Source: an uncultured Treponema sp.
GTDB lineage: Bacteria; Spirochaetota; Spirochaetia; Treponematales; Treponemataceae
Length of the DNA stretch: 64,000 nucleotides
Direction of reading: 5' to 3'
NCBI GenBank assembly: GCA_949299755.1
Contig: CASGBA010000009.1
Location: forward strand, 37,441 to 101,440
The notes under the pieces are model-generated. The model was not told the DNA's origin and did no database searches. It was given only the letters and a program-made list of their open reading frames with translations. The stretch's first letter is position 1. Each line of letters starts with the position of its first letter. Both the position numbers and the translations under genes were made by a program. Below are positions 42,948 through 52,094 of this stretch, piece after piece.

Positions 42948-45359
42948 TTACTTCCTGTTTTTAAGCAAATCCGCAAAAGGATTGTAAGTCATGCCGTCAT
43001 CGTTCCGGTCATTGCGTTGGGGTTTCCCGTAGGAAGCCGTTGCCTTTACAGGTTTCGGATTGCTGTTTTTGTCCCCCGATTCCATCCTTCGGGCCACAAG
43101 GATTTTTTTTGGTTTTCCTGCTGCCGGGGCTTTTGGAGCGGAACCTGCGGCGGTTCTTTGGGAACCGGACTGGGTTTTGCAGCTTAGGCTTATGCGCCGT
43201 CTGTCCGGGTCAAGGGAGATGATGACGCATTCCTTTACGTCCCCCACTTTCACCACGTCCATGGGATCGGAAACGAAATTGTCCGACATTTCCGAAAGAT
43301 GGAGAAGGGCGGTTTCTTTTATGCCGATGTCAACGAATGCACCGAAATCCACCACGTTTTTGATTTTACCGGTGACCTTCATCCCCTCATGGAGATCTTC
43401 GAATGTCAGTACCCCTTTCTGCATGATTGGTTTAGGGTAGTCATCCCGGGGATCCCTGTTGGGTTTACGCAAGTCATTTATTATGTCGTTTATGGTGGCG
43501 TCCCCCAGGGAGAAACGTTCTTTCAGGCTTTCCCGGGCTTCCTTGTTTATGGAATCAGGGAGAGTGCCGGTTGCCCCGTTGTCCTGATTGTGGAGCAGGG
43601 TGTAAATTTCCATTCCGGCCGCATAGTTTTCAGGGTGAACCCAGGTACAGTCCAGGGGATTGTCGCTTTCAGGTATTTTCAAAAAGCCGGCGCATTGTTC
43701 GAAGGTTTTAGGCCCCATTCCGGGAATTTTCATAAGTGCTTCCCGGCTGGGGATGCGTCCTGATGCGTCCCTGTAAGCTGTGATTTTTTTTGCAAGGGTT
43801 CCGTTTATGCCGGAAACGTATTTCAGAAGGGAAGCGCTGGCTGTGTTCAGGTTCACGCCGACATTGTTCACGACCGATCCAACAACTTCATCCAGGGTTT
43901 CAGAGAGTTTTTTCTGGTTCACATCATGCTGGTATAAACCGACCCCGATGGATTTCGGGTCTATTTTCACCAGCTCGGAGAGTGGATCCTGCAAACGCCT
44001 TCCAATGGAAATTGCCCCGCGGATTGTTAAATCCAGATCCGGGAATTCCTCCCTGGCGATTTCACTGGCGGAGTAAACGGAAGCCCCGTCTTCGTCCACG
44101 ACGGTGTAGGAAACTTCCGGACAGCGCTCGTTTATCACTTGGGAAATTATTTCCTGCACTTCCTTTGTGCCTGTTCCGCCGCCCACCGCGACAAGCTGTA
44201 CGGCGTATTTTTTCAGGGCGGCGTAAACGGCGGCTTTGGCTTCATCTTCGTGGTGCTGGTAAATCACAAAGGAACCAAGGTATTTGCCTGTTTCGTCCAA
44301 GGCCGCGCACTTTGTTCCGGTTCTGATGCCCGGGTCAATGCCGAGAACCCGTGTTCCCTTTATGGGCTGGGTCATCAGCAGGTTTTTAAGGTTTTCACTG
44401 AAAACGGTGATTCCGTGATCATCGGCGTCGTCCGACAAGTTGCCCCGTATTTCCCTGACAACAGCCGGGGAAAGGAGGCGCACCAGCCCGTCTTCCAGGG
44501 CTTCCTTCACGAAGCGGTTCCGGGGTGCGCTTTTTGCCTCAAGGATTTCCAGGGCTCCGTCGATGTCAATGTCGATTTTCACGTCCAGCTGACTGTCCCT
44601 TTCCCCCCTGTTTATGGCAAGAACCCGGTGGGGTTTAATCTGGTTGAGGGGTTCCTTGTAGTCCCAGTACATCTGGTACACGGAGGTTTTCTTTGAATCC
44701 TCGTCCCCTATGCCGGAAACAGCGAATTGGCCGGTGGCCATGTAAAAGTCCAGAACAAGCTTCCTGTTCTCCGGGATTTGGGCGAACCGCTCCGCTATTA
44801 TGTCTTTCGCGCCCTGGATGGCGTCTGCCGGGGTTTCCACGGACAGCTCCGGGTTTTCCGGATCAGTGCGGACAAATTCCGGGGCTTTTGCTTCAACGGC
44901 GGCTTCGTCGTTTTCCAGCATAAAGTCCGCCAGGGGTTCGAGCCCCTTTTCCGCCGCAACCATCCCGCGGGTTTTTTTCTTCTTTTTAAATGGAGCCCAA
45001 AGGTCTTCGAGTTCCGTCAAAGTGGCTGCGTCCATGACGCTTTTGTACAACAGGGGGCTTAATTTTCCCTGGGAAAAAATCCCTCGGATTATTTCAAGGC
45101 GGCGGGTTTCCAGGTTTGTATAGGTTTTGAATAAATGCTCGCAGTTGCGAACCTGGACTTCGTCCAAGGAGCCGTGCTTTTCTTTCCGGTATCTGGAAAT
45201 AAAGGGGACTGTGCAGCCCTCCGCCAAAAGGGAGACAACGGCGGAAACCTGGCTTGTCTGGATGCCCAGTTCGCCCGCTATTTTTTTTAAAACCGCGACT
45301 TCATTTACTGTAAGGGAATCAATGTATTCCTGTGTGATTTGTTCTTGTGTGAGTTCCAT
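42948..45359 (-). CDS. tex: Tex family RNA-binding transcription accessory protein
   Basis: An 803-residue protein with the classic Tex layout: N-terminal helical part, YqgF/RNase H-like domain (VLGIDPGIRTGTKCAALDET near 325), helix-hairpin-helix (AKKITAYRDASGRIPSREAL near 540) and an S1 domain near 655-720 with the GMKVTGKIKNVVDFGAFVDI motif. A basic Lys/Arg tail of about 75 residues follows. It binds RNA and transcription complexes, and influences stress responses in many bacteria. A TAATAT sits 6 nt before the ATG, hinting at a leaderless start. Confidence 0.93.
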   Translation of the reverse strand: MELTQEQITQEYIDSLTVNEVAVLKKIAGELGIQTSQVSAVVSLLAEGCTVPFISRYRKEKHGSLDEVQVRNCEHLFKTYTNLETRRLEIIRGIFSQGKLSPLLYKSVMDAATLTELEDLWAPFKKKKKTRGMVAAEKGLEPLADFMLENDEAAVEAKAPEFVRTDPENPELSVETPADAIQGAKDIIAERFAQIPENRKLVLDFYMATGQFAVSGIGDEDSKKTSVYQMYWDYKEPLNQIKPHRVLAINRGERDSQLDVKIDIDIDGALEILEAKSAPRNRFVKEALEDGLVRLLSPAVVREIRGNLSDDADDHGITVFSENLKNLLMTQPIKGTRVLGIDPGIRTGTKCAALDETGKYLGSFVIYQHHEDEAKAAVYAALKKYAVQLVAVGGGTGTKEVQEIISQVINERCPEVSYTVVDEDGASVYSASEIAREEFPDLDLTIRGAISIGRRLQDPLSELVKIDPKSIGVGLYQHDVNQKKLSETLDEVVGSVVNNVGVNLNTASASLLKYVSGINGTLAKKITAYRDASGRIPSREALMKIPGMGPKTFEQCAGFLKIPESDNPLDCTWVHPENYAAGMEIYTLLHNQDNGATGTLPDSINKEARESLKERFSLGDATINDIINDLRKPNRDPRDDYPKPIMQKGVLTFEDLHEGMKVTGKIKNVVDFGAFVDIGIKETALLHLSEMSDNFVSDPMDVVKVGDVKECVIISLDPDRRRISLSCKTQSGSQRTAAGSAPKAPAAGKPKKILVARRMESGDKNSNPKPVKATASYGKPQRNDRNDDGMTYNPFADLLKNRK

Positions 45360-45365
45360 TCCGGA

Positions 45366-45371
45366 ATATTA
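45366..45371 (-). promoter_or_regulatory. Putative -10 box of tex
   Basis: Minus strand TAATAT with 6 nt to the ATG at 45359. The -35 region is weak, so this is tentative. Confidence 0.4.
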
Positions 45372-45422
45372 TCAGATTTTCAAAAAAAAGAACAGAATTG
45401 GCAGGCTTTGTTAAAAGAAAAT

Positions 45423-45505
45423 TGCCGGCGGTGGGACTTGAACCCACACGCCCTCGCAGGCAGCAGATTTTGAGTCTGCCGTGTATGCCATTTCACCACG
45501 CCGGC
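45423..45505 (-). tRNA. tRNA-Leu(CAA)
   Basis: The minus strand folds as a cloverleaf: acceptor pair GCCGGCG/CGCCGGC, anticodon stem GCAGA/TCTGC with loop CTCAAAA (anticodon CAA), a long variable arm of the class II type and a T arm with GTTCAAG flanked by GTGGG/CCCAC. Discriminator A; CCA is not encoded. This reads UUG leucine codons. Confidence 0.95.
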
Positions 45506-45515
45506 GGGTTTGATA

Positions 45516-45544
45516 ATATTACCAGAAACAGCATTTTGTGTAAA
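45516..45544 (-). promoter_or_regulatory. Promoter of tRNA-Leu
   Basis: Minus strand TTTACA (45539-45544), 17-bp spacer, TAATAT (45516-45521). It would start transcription about 5 nt before the mature tRNA. Confidence 0.65.
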
Positions 45545-45661
45545 GACGTATTGCAGGACTTGGTGCCACACTTGTTCATTTTCGGACTGGGAGAGAAAGG
45601 GATTTTGGTATATACTGTAGGCAGTCAGTTCCCCCGTTTTTTGGGGAGAGTTGGAGGTAAC

Positions 45662-47386
45662 ATGAAAAAAATATGTATTCTGCTGTGCATTTTCACGGCG
45701 CTTTGTTTTTCAGCGTGCGGGAGCAAAATCCGGGATGTTTCCATAAACGATGCTTTGAATGCGGATTCCTCTGTTTTTTATAACGGGAGTATTGTCACCA
45801 TGACGGATGACGGCACCGGGAAGCCCGTGATTGCCGAAGCCCTTCTTGTCAGCGGAGGGAAAATCACGGCGGTAGGTTCCAAGGAAGAGGTTCTGAAGAA
45901 AGCCGGTTCCGGAACCATGTTTTTCAATTTAGAAGGCAAGACAATCCTTCCTGGATTCATTGATGCCCACAGTCATATAACCGCCTATGCCCAAACCCTT
46001 TCGATAGCCCAGTTGGGGCAGGTCACAAGTTTTGATGAGATTGTGGAAGTGATGGAAACTTTCCTGAAAGCGAATGAAAGCAAAATGAAACCCGGTGATT
46101 GGCTTGTGGGCTTCGGTTATGACAACAATAATCTGCCGGACAAGAAGCATCCCACCAAGGAAATTCTTGACCGTATTTCCACCACCATTCCGATTTCAAT
46201 TACCCACGCTTCCGGGCATATGGGGGTACTCAATTCCAAAGCGCTGGAAGTATGCGGGATTACCGCAGACACTCCCGACCCCCAGGGAGGGAAAATCGGA
46301 CGGGAACCGGGAACCACCGAACCGGACGGATATGTGGAAGAGCAGGCTTTCATGGCATGCACCGCAAAAACAAAAATCCCCGATGTAAGCATGAATGAGC
46401 TTATTGTCCGTGCCCAGAACGCTTATTTCCAGTACGGGATAACCACCACGCAGGATGCAAGGGTTTTTGAAAAGGAATTCGGAATGCTTACCGCCGCCGC
46501 AGACAGCGGGGATTTAAAAATAGACGTGGTTGGTTATGTGGATTTAAAGGATGCCGCTTCCCTGGCTCTGGAACACAGGGATATGCATAATGTGTACAAA
46601 AACCACTTTAAGATAGGCGGATATAAAATTTATTTGGACGGCTCTCCCCAGGGCAGGACAGCCTGGCTGACAGAGCCTTATGTGCCCCTTAATGGGTCGG
46701 ATCCTTCATATTGCGGGTATCCTGTCCACACGGATGAAGAGGTTGAGGATTTCGTGCGTTTCAGTATCGGAGAGGGGATGAGCCTTCACGCCCATTGCAA
46801 CGGGGATGCGGCCGCTGACCAGTTTATAAATGCTTTCAAGAAGGTTGTCGCCGAAACCGGTGCGAAGGATGTTTTCCGTCCTACAATGATTCATACCCAG
46901 ATTATCAGGCCGGAACAATTTTCGGAAATGGCTGAAGTGGGGATTATCCCTTCGATGTTCCCTGCCCACGTATGGTACTGGGGAGATGTGCATTTGGAGA
47001 ACCTGGGGGAAGCCCGGGGAATGATTGTGAGCGCCGTGAATAGCGCGCGGAAAGCCGGATTGAAATATACTTTCCACCAGGATACGCCTGTTATTCCTCC
47101 GAACATGATGGAAACAATCTGGTGCGCCGTGGAACGCATAACAAAGAACGGCGTGCAGCTGGCTGCCAGCGAGAAGGTTTCGGTTTATGACGCCCTGAAG
47201 GCGGTGACTGTGAATGCTGCCCATGAGATTTGGGAGGAAAATTTCAAAGGTTCCCTGGAGCCTGGGAAAATCGCTGATTTGATAGTCCTCGATTCAAATC
47301 CCCTGACAGTGCCGCCTGAAAACCTCCGGGATGTGAAAATCCTTCACACGGTGAAGGAAGGGTCGCTGGTGTTTTCCGCTGAATAA
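45662..47386 (+). CDS. YtcJ-like amidohydrolase lipoprotein
   Basis: A 574-residue metal-dependent hydrolase with a lipobox ending FSAC (Cys19), so it is exported and anchored. The catalytic barrel shows GFIDAHSHITAYAQ (HxH), SITHASGHMGVLNS, LHAHCNGDAAAD, MIHTQIIRPEQ and HQDTPVIPPNM for metal and substrate binding. It belongs to the YtcJ/amidohydrolase-3 type whose natural substrates are poorly known. GGAGG lies 4 nt before the ATG at 45662; a C-rich/G-rich hairpin precedes it. The longer frame from 45398 runs through the tRNA and is rejected. Confidence 0.87.
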   Translation: MKKICILLCIFTALCFSACGSKIRDVSINDALNADSSVFYNGSIVTMTDDGTGKPVIAEALLVSGGKITAVGSKEEVLKKAGSGTMFFNLEGKTILPGFIDAHSHITAYAQTLSIAQLGQVTSFDEIVEVMETFLKANESKMKPGDWLVGFGYDNNNLPDKKHPTKEILDRISTTIPISITHASGHMGVLNSKALEVCGITADTPDPQGGKIGREPGTTEPDGYVEEQAFMACTAKTKIPDVSMNELIVRAQNAYFQYGITTTQDARVFEKEFGMLTAAADSGDLKIDVVGYVDLKDAASLALEHRDMHNVYKNHFKIGGYKIYLDGSPQGRTAWLTEPYVPLNGSDPSYCGYPVHTDEEVEDFVRFSIGEGMSLHAHCNGDAAADQFINAFKKVVAETGAKDVFRPTMIHTQIIRPEQFSEMAEVGIIPSMFPAHVWYWGDVHLENLGEARGMIVSAVNSARKAGLKYTFHQDTPVIPPNMMETIWCAVERITKNGVQLAASEKVSVYDALKAVTVNAAHEIWEENFKGSLEPGKIADLIVLDSNPLTVPPENLRDVKILHTVKEGSLVFSAE

Positions 47387-47405
47387 GGTGCCGTAGCTTT
47401 CCGGC

Positions 47406-48413
47406 TCAAGGTTCGGGGGAAGGGGACGCAATGGCTGTGAAGCCCTGCTTCCAATGCCACACCGGTTTCGCCAGTGAAGAGGAGAAGGGCTGGGTTCTGG
47501 AAAAATCCGGAAGCCATTCGCTGTCCGGATTCAGCTCCTGTAAAAAGCCGTTGTCTATTTGCAGGCTGTCCAGCATTTCCAACAGGGCGTCGTATTCGTT
47601 TTCCTCTGTGTACCTCTGGGGGAAGGGCTCCTTCCCCCAGAGTTTTTTTTCCGCGGCGGGAACCGGGGTGTATTGGGTCATAAGGGACAGCAGGGCTCTG
47701 CCGTCAAGATTGTCCTTGAACCAGCGTAAAATTTCCCCTGTGTCTTTGAGCCGTCCCGGCAGGGACAGGTGCCGCATGATGACCCCGGACTGGAGCAGTC
47801 CCCTTTCGTTGAATACCATTGGGGAGGTGTCTGTCATGTACAGGATGGCTTCGGCCGCTTTTTCCGGGTAATCGCGGGCGCGGAAAACTTCCGCCGAAAA
47901 ATCAGGGTCAGAGGATTTAAAGTCCGGAAGCCATACGGTGACAAGCCCTTCCAGAAGCTTCAAGACACCGGTGGATTCGTAGGCGGAGGAATTCCACAGA
48001 ACCGGGATTGAAAGCCCCTGTTCCCGGGCTTCCCGCAAGCCTTCCGCCAGGTATGGCACGGAATGACTTCCTGTTACAATATTGATGTTTTCCGCACCGG
48101 CTTTTTCCAGGGCAAGGCATATGGAGGCAAAGTCTTTTTTGCTTACGGCTTTACCCATGCCTTCCCGGGAAATCTGGTAATTCTGGCAGAAAGAACAGCG
48201 CAGGTTGCATCCTGTCACAAAAACAGTTCCGGATCCGCCCTGTCCCGTGACGGGCGGTTCCTCCCCGAAATGGAGACCAGCCCAGGAAAGGCGCAGTCCA
48301 TCGGTTTCCCCGCAGAAGGCTCCGGTGGGGTTCCCGTTTCTGGCGGCGGCACAGTTTCTGGGGCAAAGGGTGCAGCTTTCCTGCCATGTGCCGGTTCCGC
48401 CGTTCATGTTCAT
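47406..48413 (-). CDS. Radical SAM protein, PflA-like (COG1313 type)
   Basis: A 335-residue protein with CTLCPRNCAAARN at the start, a Cys-rich accessory region, and the radical-SAM motif CNLRCSFC near residue 70, followed by the SAM-contact glycines. The pattern is that of putative pyruvate-formate-lyase-activating-enzyme relatives with no known substrate. It begins 29 nt after the htpG stop on the same strand, and an AGGA site is upstream. It may belong to the htpG transcript. It converges on the amidohydrolase gene. Confidence 0.82.
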   Translation of the reverse strand: MNMNGGTGTWQESCTLCPRNCAAARNGNPTGAFCGETDGLRLSWAGLHFGEEPPVTGQGGSGTVFVTGCNLRCSFCQNYQISREGMGKAVSKKDFASICLALEKAGAENINIVTGSHSVPYLAEGLREAREQGLSIPVLWNSSAYESTGVLKLLEGLVTVWLPDFKSSDPDFSAEVFRARDYPEKAAEAILYMTDTSPMVFNERGLLQSGVIMRHLSLPGRLKDTGEILRWFKDNLDGRALLSLMTQYTPVPAAEKKLWGKEPFPQRYTEENEYDALLEMLDSLQIDNGFLQELNPDSEWLPDFSRTQPFSSSLAKPVWHWKQGFTAIASPSPEP

Positions 48414-48441
48414 TTTACGGTTCCTGCCCTTTGCCCCTGTC

Positions 48442-50418
48442 TCAATTTCCGGATGAAGGGGTTGAAAGGAGCCGGTTCAGCCGTTTGACGAAATCAGCCG
48501 GGTCTTTCAGTTCCCCTCCGTCCACCAGGAGAGCCTGATCCAAAAGCACGGAGGAAATGTCATCGATGCGGCTTTGGTCTTTCGTTTCTTTCAGCTGGAG
48601 CACCAGCGGGTGTTCCCCATTTATTTCAAGGATGGGTTTTACTTCAGCGAAGCCCTTTTGTCCCATGGCCTTCATCATGCGCTCCATCTGGAGGCTCGGA
48701 TCATTCTCGTCAACGACAATACAGCAGGGGGAATCCGAAAGCCGCTTTGAAAGGCGGACGTCCTTCACACGGTCGCCCAGCGATTTCTTTACTGCCTCGA
48801 TGACGGGCTTCATGTCCTTTTCCTTTTCTTTCCCGGCTTTTTTGTCTTCCTTATCGGCAAGCTCGTCGTCGCTGCCGGCCCTGTTCGCCGCCTTCAGCTC
48901 CCATTCCTTGTATTTTCCCAAAGCCGGAATCACGATGTCGTCAATCTCGTCGTCCATAATCAGGACTTCGATTCCTTTGGCTTTATACGCCTCCAGCAGA
49001 GGAGACTGGCGGAGGGTTTTCTCATCGCCGCCGGTAATATAGTAGATGGCTTTCTGGCCTTCCTTCATTCTGGAAACATAATCCGCGAATCCAGTCCATA
49101 CGGGTTTTTCCGCCGCATCCCCGTCTTTATTTTCGCCGTCCTTTTTCTCAGGTTCAGGAAGTTCGGCCGTGGTTTTGAATCTGACGAGTTCCGCCAAATC
49201 CTCCCTGTGGCCGTAATCGCTGTAAAGACCTTCTTTCAGAGGACGGTTGTATTCTGTTATGAAACGGTTGTATTTTTCAGGGTCCGTTTCCGCGAGCTTC
49301 TTGAATTCTCCGAGGAGCTTTTTCACTGAAGCCGTCTGTATCGTTGACAGAATCCTGTTCTGCTGGAGGATTTCCCTGCTTACATTCAGGGGAAGATCCT
49401 CGCTGTCTATTATACCGCGGACAAACCTGAGGTAGACGGGAAGCAGTTCCTTGTCGTCATCCGTGATGAAAACCCTTTTTACAAAGAGCTTTACGCCGGG
49501 TTTGTAATCCGCATGGAACATATCAAAGGGCGCGCGGGAAGGGACATAGAAGAGCGTTGTGTATTCCTGGGTTCCCTCCGCCTTTGTGTGGACGTATAAA
49601 AGCGGTTCCTCCGAATCGTGGGACAGGGATTTGTAAAAGGAAACATAGTCCTCGTGTTTCAATTCCGACTTGGGCTTTTGCCAGAGGGCGCTGGCATCGT
49701 TTATCTGCTCGGAAACGGGCTCGCTCTTCTTCTCCTTGCCCTTGTCATCGTATTCCTTCTTTATATAGTGAAGGTAAATGGGGAAGGCAATGTGGTCGGA
49801 ATACCGTTTGATTATGTCCTCGATTTTCCAACGGGAAGCGTATTCCTTGTCATCATCATTCAAATGCATGATGACAGCTGAACCGTTTGAACCTTCCGGG
49901 ACACCTTCTTCCAGGGGGAAGGCCGTGTCATCGGTTTCCTCCAGTTCGTAGGAACCCTTTCCGTCTGAAGTCCATTTCCATACCTTTGATTCCCCGGCCT
50001 TTTTGGAAACAACCTCTATTTTTGACGAAACCATGAAGGCTGAGTAAAAGCCAACGCCGAACTGTCCTATAAGGTTTGAGTCCTTTTTGTCGCCGGCGGA
50101 AAGTTTTTCCAAAAAAGCCTTTGTGCCTGAACGGGCGATGGTTCCCAGGTTTGCGATGATATCCTGGTCGTTCATCCCGATACCGGTGTCCCGGACTGTA
50201 AGGGTTTTTTCGTCCTCATTGAAGGAAATGTCAATCCGGGGGGAAAACTGTACGTTTTTGTAAGCTTCGTCTGAAAGCGTAAGGTATTTCAGTTTGTCGA
50301 GGGCATCGGAAGCGTTGGAAACTATTTCCCTCAGGAAGATTTCTTTGTTTGAATACAAAGAGTGGATGATGAGCGTTAAAAGCTGATTTACTTCTGTTTG
50401 AAATTGGTATGTCGCCAT
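48442..50418 (-). CDS. htpG: Molecular chaperone HtpG (Hsp90)
   Basis: A 658-residue ATP-dependent chaperone. Hsp90 signatures are plain: SNKEIFLREIVSNASDALDK (residues 22-41), DTGIGM for nucleotide binding, IGQFGVGFYSAFMV, and NVSREILQQNR near 330. A GGAGG lies 12 nt before the ATG. No CIRCE or obvious heat-shock operator is visible upstream. The charged linker and C-terminal dimer domain are present. Confidence 0.96.
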   Translation of the reverse strand: MATYQFQTEVNQLLTLIIHSLYSNKEIFLREIVSNASDALDKLKYLTLSDEAYKNVQFSPRIDISFNEDEKTLTVRDTGIGMNDQDIIANLGTIARSGTKAFLEKLSAGDKKDSNLIGQFGVGFYSAFMVSSKIEVVSKKAGESKVWKWTSDGKGSYELEETDDTAFPLEEGVPEGSNGSAVIMHLNDDDKEYASRWKIEDIIKRYSDHIAFPIYLHYIKKEYDDKGKEKKSEPVSEQINDASALWQKPKSELKHEDYVSFYKSLSHDSEEPLLYVHTKAEGTQEYTTLFYVPSRAPFDMFHADYKPGVKLFVKRVFITDDDKELLPVYLRFVRGIIDSEDLPLNVSREILQQNRILSTIQTASVKKLLGEFKKLAETDPEKYNRFITEYNRPLKEGLYSDYGHREDLAELVRFKTTAELPEPEKKDGENKDGDAAEKPVWTGFADYVSRMKEGQKAIYYITGGDEKTLRQSPLLEAYKAKGIEVLIMDDEIDDIVIPALGKYKEWELKAANRAGSDDELADKEDKKAGKEKEKDMKPVIEAVKKSLGDRVKDVRLSKRLSDSPCCIVVDENDPSLQMERMMKAMGQKGFAEVKPILEINGEHPLVLQLKETKDQSRIDDISSVLLDQALLVDGGELKDPADFVKRLNRLLSTPSSGN

Positions 50419-50510
50419 GTTAAAACCAGACCTCCAGTTTGTATTTTACCTGATATTTGTATTTGTAAAGATACTAAAAGTTTCTGTATGCCGTCAATAT
50501 AAGTATCCGC

Positions 50511-50538
50511 TTGTATTTTGTCCATTTTAGCTTATAAT
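50511..50538 (+). promoter_or_regulatory. Leaderless promoter of the mla operon
   Basis: TTGTAT (50511-50516), 16-bp spacer, perfect TATAAT (50533-50538), then 6 nt to the ATG at 50545. Confidence 0.7.
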
Positions 50539-50544
50539 TGTGCA

Positions 50545-51345
50545 ATGCTTGGAGCGGTAAAAAATTTTGCCGGTGGAATCGGCGCCAGAACTTTGGGCGG
50601 TTTTGAAGAGGTAAAATACTCCGTAGGTTTTTTCGGGAAAATCTGCAGGAGCGTTTTTTCTTTTGTTTTAAGGGGACGGGTTTCTTACAGAATCCTCATA
50701 ATGCAGATTCTCTTTACTTTTGTGGAGGCCCTTCTTATTTCCTCCCTGCTGGCACTTGGTATAGGATGCGCCGTAATCGTAATGGGGTATCCTTTTTTGG
50801 CAGGATTTTCCCAGGAAAGCTTGATTTATCCGCTGATTACCGCTGTGATAATGAGGGAGCTGGGTCCCCTCCTTACCGCATTCATTATCATCGCCCGTTC
50901 CGGGACGGCGATAGCCACGGAAGTCGCCGGTATGGTGGTTTCAAGTGAAATCGAGGCTTATGTCTCTGTGGGGATTGACCCCATCGAGCATATCGCAGTC
51001 CCCAGGTTTTTAGGCGTCACCGTTTCCCTTATGCTGTTGAATATTTATTTTTCACTTTTCGGCTTGGTGGGTTCTTACTGTGTATCCCTTTTTTTTACTT
51101 CCATCGCACCTTCGGAATATTTTGCCGGAATACTGCAAAACTTTTCAATTGTGGATTTGTTTTTCTCCTTGTTGAAAAGCTTTGTATTCGGGGTTGCGAT
51201 TGCCACCACAGCCTTGTTGCAGGGTTTTTCGGTGGAACGTTCCATGACGGAAATCCCCGTGGCGGGACTTAGGGCGGTGGGGAAATCCTTCGGAAGCTGT
51301 ATTTTTGCTGACGTGCTTTTAACAGTTTTATTCTATTTAATGTAG
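50545..51345 (+). CDS. mlaE: MlaE-type permease of a lipid ABC transporter
   Basis: A 266-residue permease with five or six membrane spans. The conserved MlaE stretch AVIMRELGPLLTAFIIIARS with GTAIATEVAGMVVSSEIEAY (residues 120-160) and PRFLGVTVSLMLLNIYFSLF is clear. Within an Mla-like complex it moves phospholipids or other lipids across the inner membrane. A longer frame begins at 50518 but lies in the promoter. First gene of mlaEFD. No mlaB or mlaC is present nearby. Confidence 0.9.
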   Translation: MLGAVKNFAGGIGARTLGGFEEVKYSVGFFGKICRSVFSFVLRGRVSYRILIMQILFTFVEALLISSLLALGIGCAVIVMGYPFLAGFSQESLIYPLITAVIMRELGPLLTAFIIIARSGTAIATEVAGMVVSSEIEAYVSVGIDPIEHIAVPRFLGVTVSLMLLNIYFSLFGLVGSYCVSLFFTSIAPSEYFAGILQNFSIVDLFFSLLKSFVFGVAIATTALLQGFSVERSMTEIPVAGLRAVGKSFGSCIFADVLLTVLFYLM

Positions 51346-51353
51346 TGCTTTTT

Positions 51354-52094
51354 ATGGACGGAAATACTCGTATTGATATGCAGAATGTTTCTTTTGAAGG
51401 TTCCGGAATGAGGATCGTGAACGGGTTTTCCTTGCAGGTTCCCCGTGGTCAGTCCGTGGCGTTTGTGGGCTCTTCCGGCAGCGGCAAGTCCACAGTCCTC
51501 AAGCTTGCCGCCGGGCTGCTTCTTCCTGTTTCCGGGGAAATATTTTTTGACGGGAAGTCTGTCCACAACATGAATAGGGCGGAGACCCTGGCGTTCAGGA
51601 AAAAATCCGGGTTCGTTTTCCAAAACGCGGCTTTGTGGGCCAACCAGTCAATCTTGCAGAACCTAGAGCTTCCCCTGAAAATCCATTTCCCGGGATACAC
51701 CGAAGAAGACAGGCACAGCCGCATAATGAAGCTTCTGTCCCTGACCGGGTATTCAAAGGGGCTGCACATTCGCCCGGCGTCCCTTTCTTCCGGGGAGCAA
51801 AAAATAATAGCCTTTGTGCGTTCCTTTTTGTGTTCTCCGGAAATTCTTTTTCTTGATGAATGGGAGGAATCCCTGGATGATAAAAATGTCCGGAGCCTTT
51901 TGAAGATTATAAAGGACTGGAAAACTGAAGGGAAAACCCTTCTTTTTGTAAGCCACAACGCTTCCGTCATTCAGGAACTTGCTGACAGGATTTGTGTGAT
52001 TAAAAACGGCAGTTTGGAGGAAGACTCTTCCTGCAGTATTTTTTTTCAAAAAAACTATAATAAGGATTTAATTGACAGAGGCGTTGATACATGA
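51354..52094 (+). CDS. mlaF: MlaF-type ABC ATPase
   Basis: A 246-residue ATP-binding subunit. Walker A GSSGSGKST near residue 42, Q-loop FQNAALWANQSILQN, signature SSGEQKIIAFVRSFL, Walker B ILFLDEWEESL and switch His in FVSHNASV. In the ATPase the usual LSGGQ is changed to LSSGEQ. The ATG at 51354 is used; a GTG at 51345 overlaps the mlaE stop and would add three residues. It powers the lipid transporter. Confidence 0.88.
   Translation: MDGNTRIDMQNVSFEGSGMRIVNGFSLQVPRGQSVAFVGSSGSGKSTVLKLAAGLLLPVSGEIFFDGKSVHNMNRAETLAFRKKSGFVFQNAALWANQSILQNLELPLKIHFPGYTEEDRHSRIMKLLSLTGYSKGLHIRPASLSSGEQKIIAFVRSFLCSPEILFLDEWEESLDDKNVRSLLKIIKDWKTEGKTLLFVSHNASVIQELADRICVIKNGSLEEDSSCSIFFQKNYNKDLIDRGVDT

Noticed and set aside
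45398..45661. N-terminal extension of the amidohydrolase frame
   Set aside because: It runs through the tRNA-Leu sequence; GGAGG and a lipoprotein signal place the true start at 45662.
50419..50510. Heat-shock operator (CIRCE) upstream of htpG
   Set aside because: No inverted repeat of the CIRCE type could be found.
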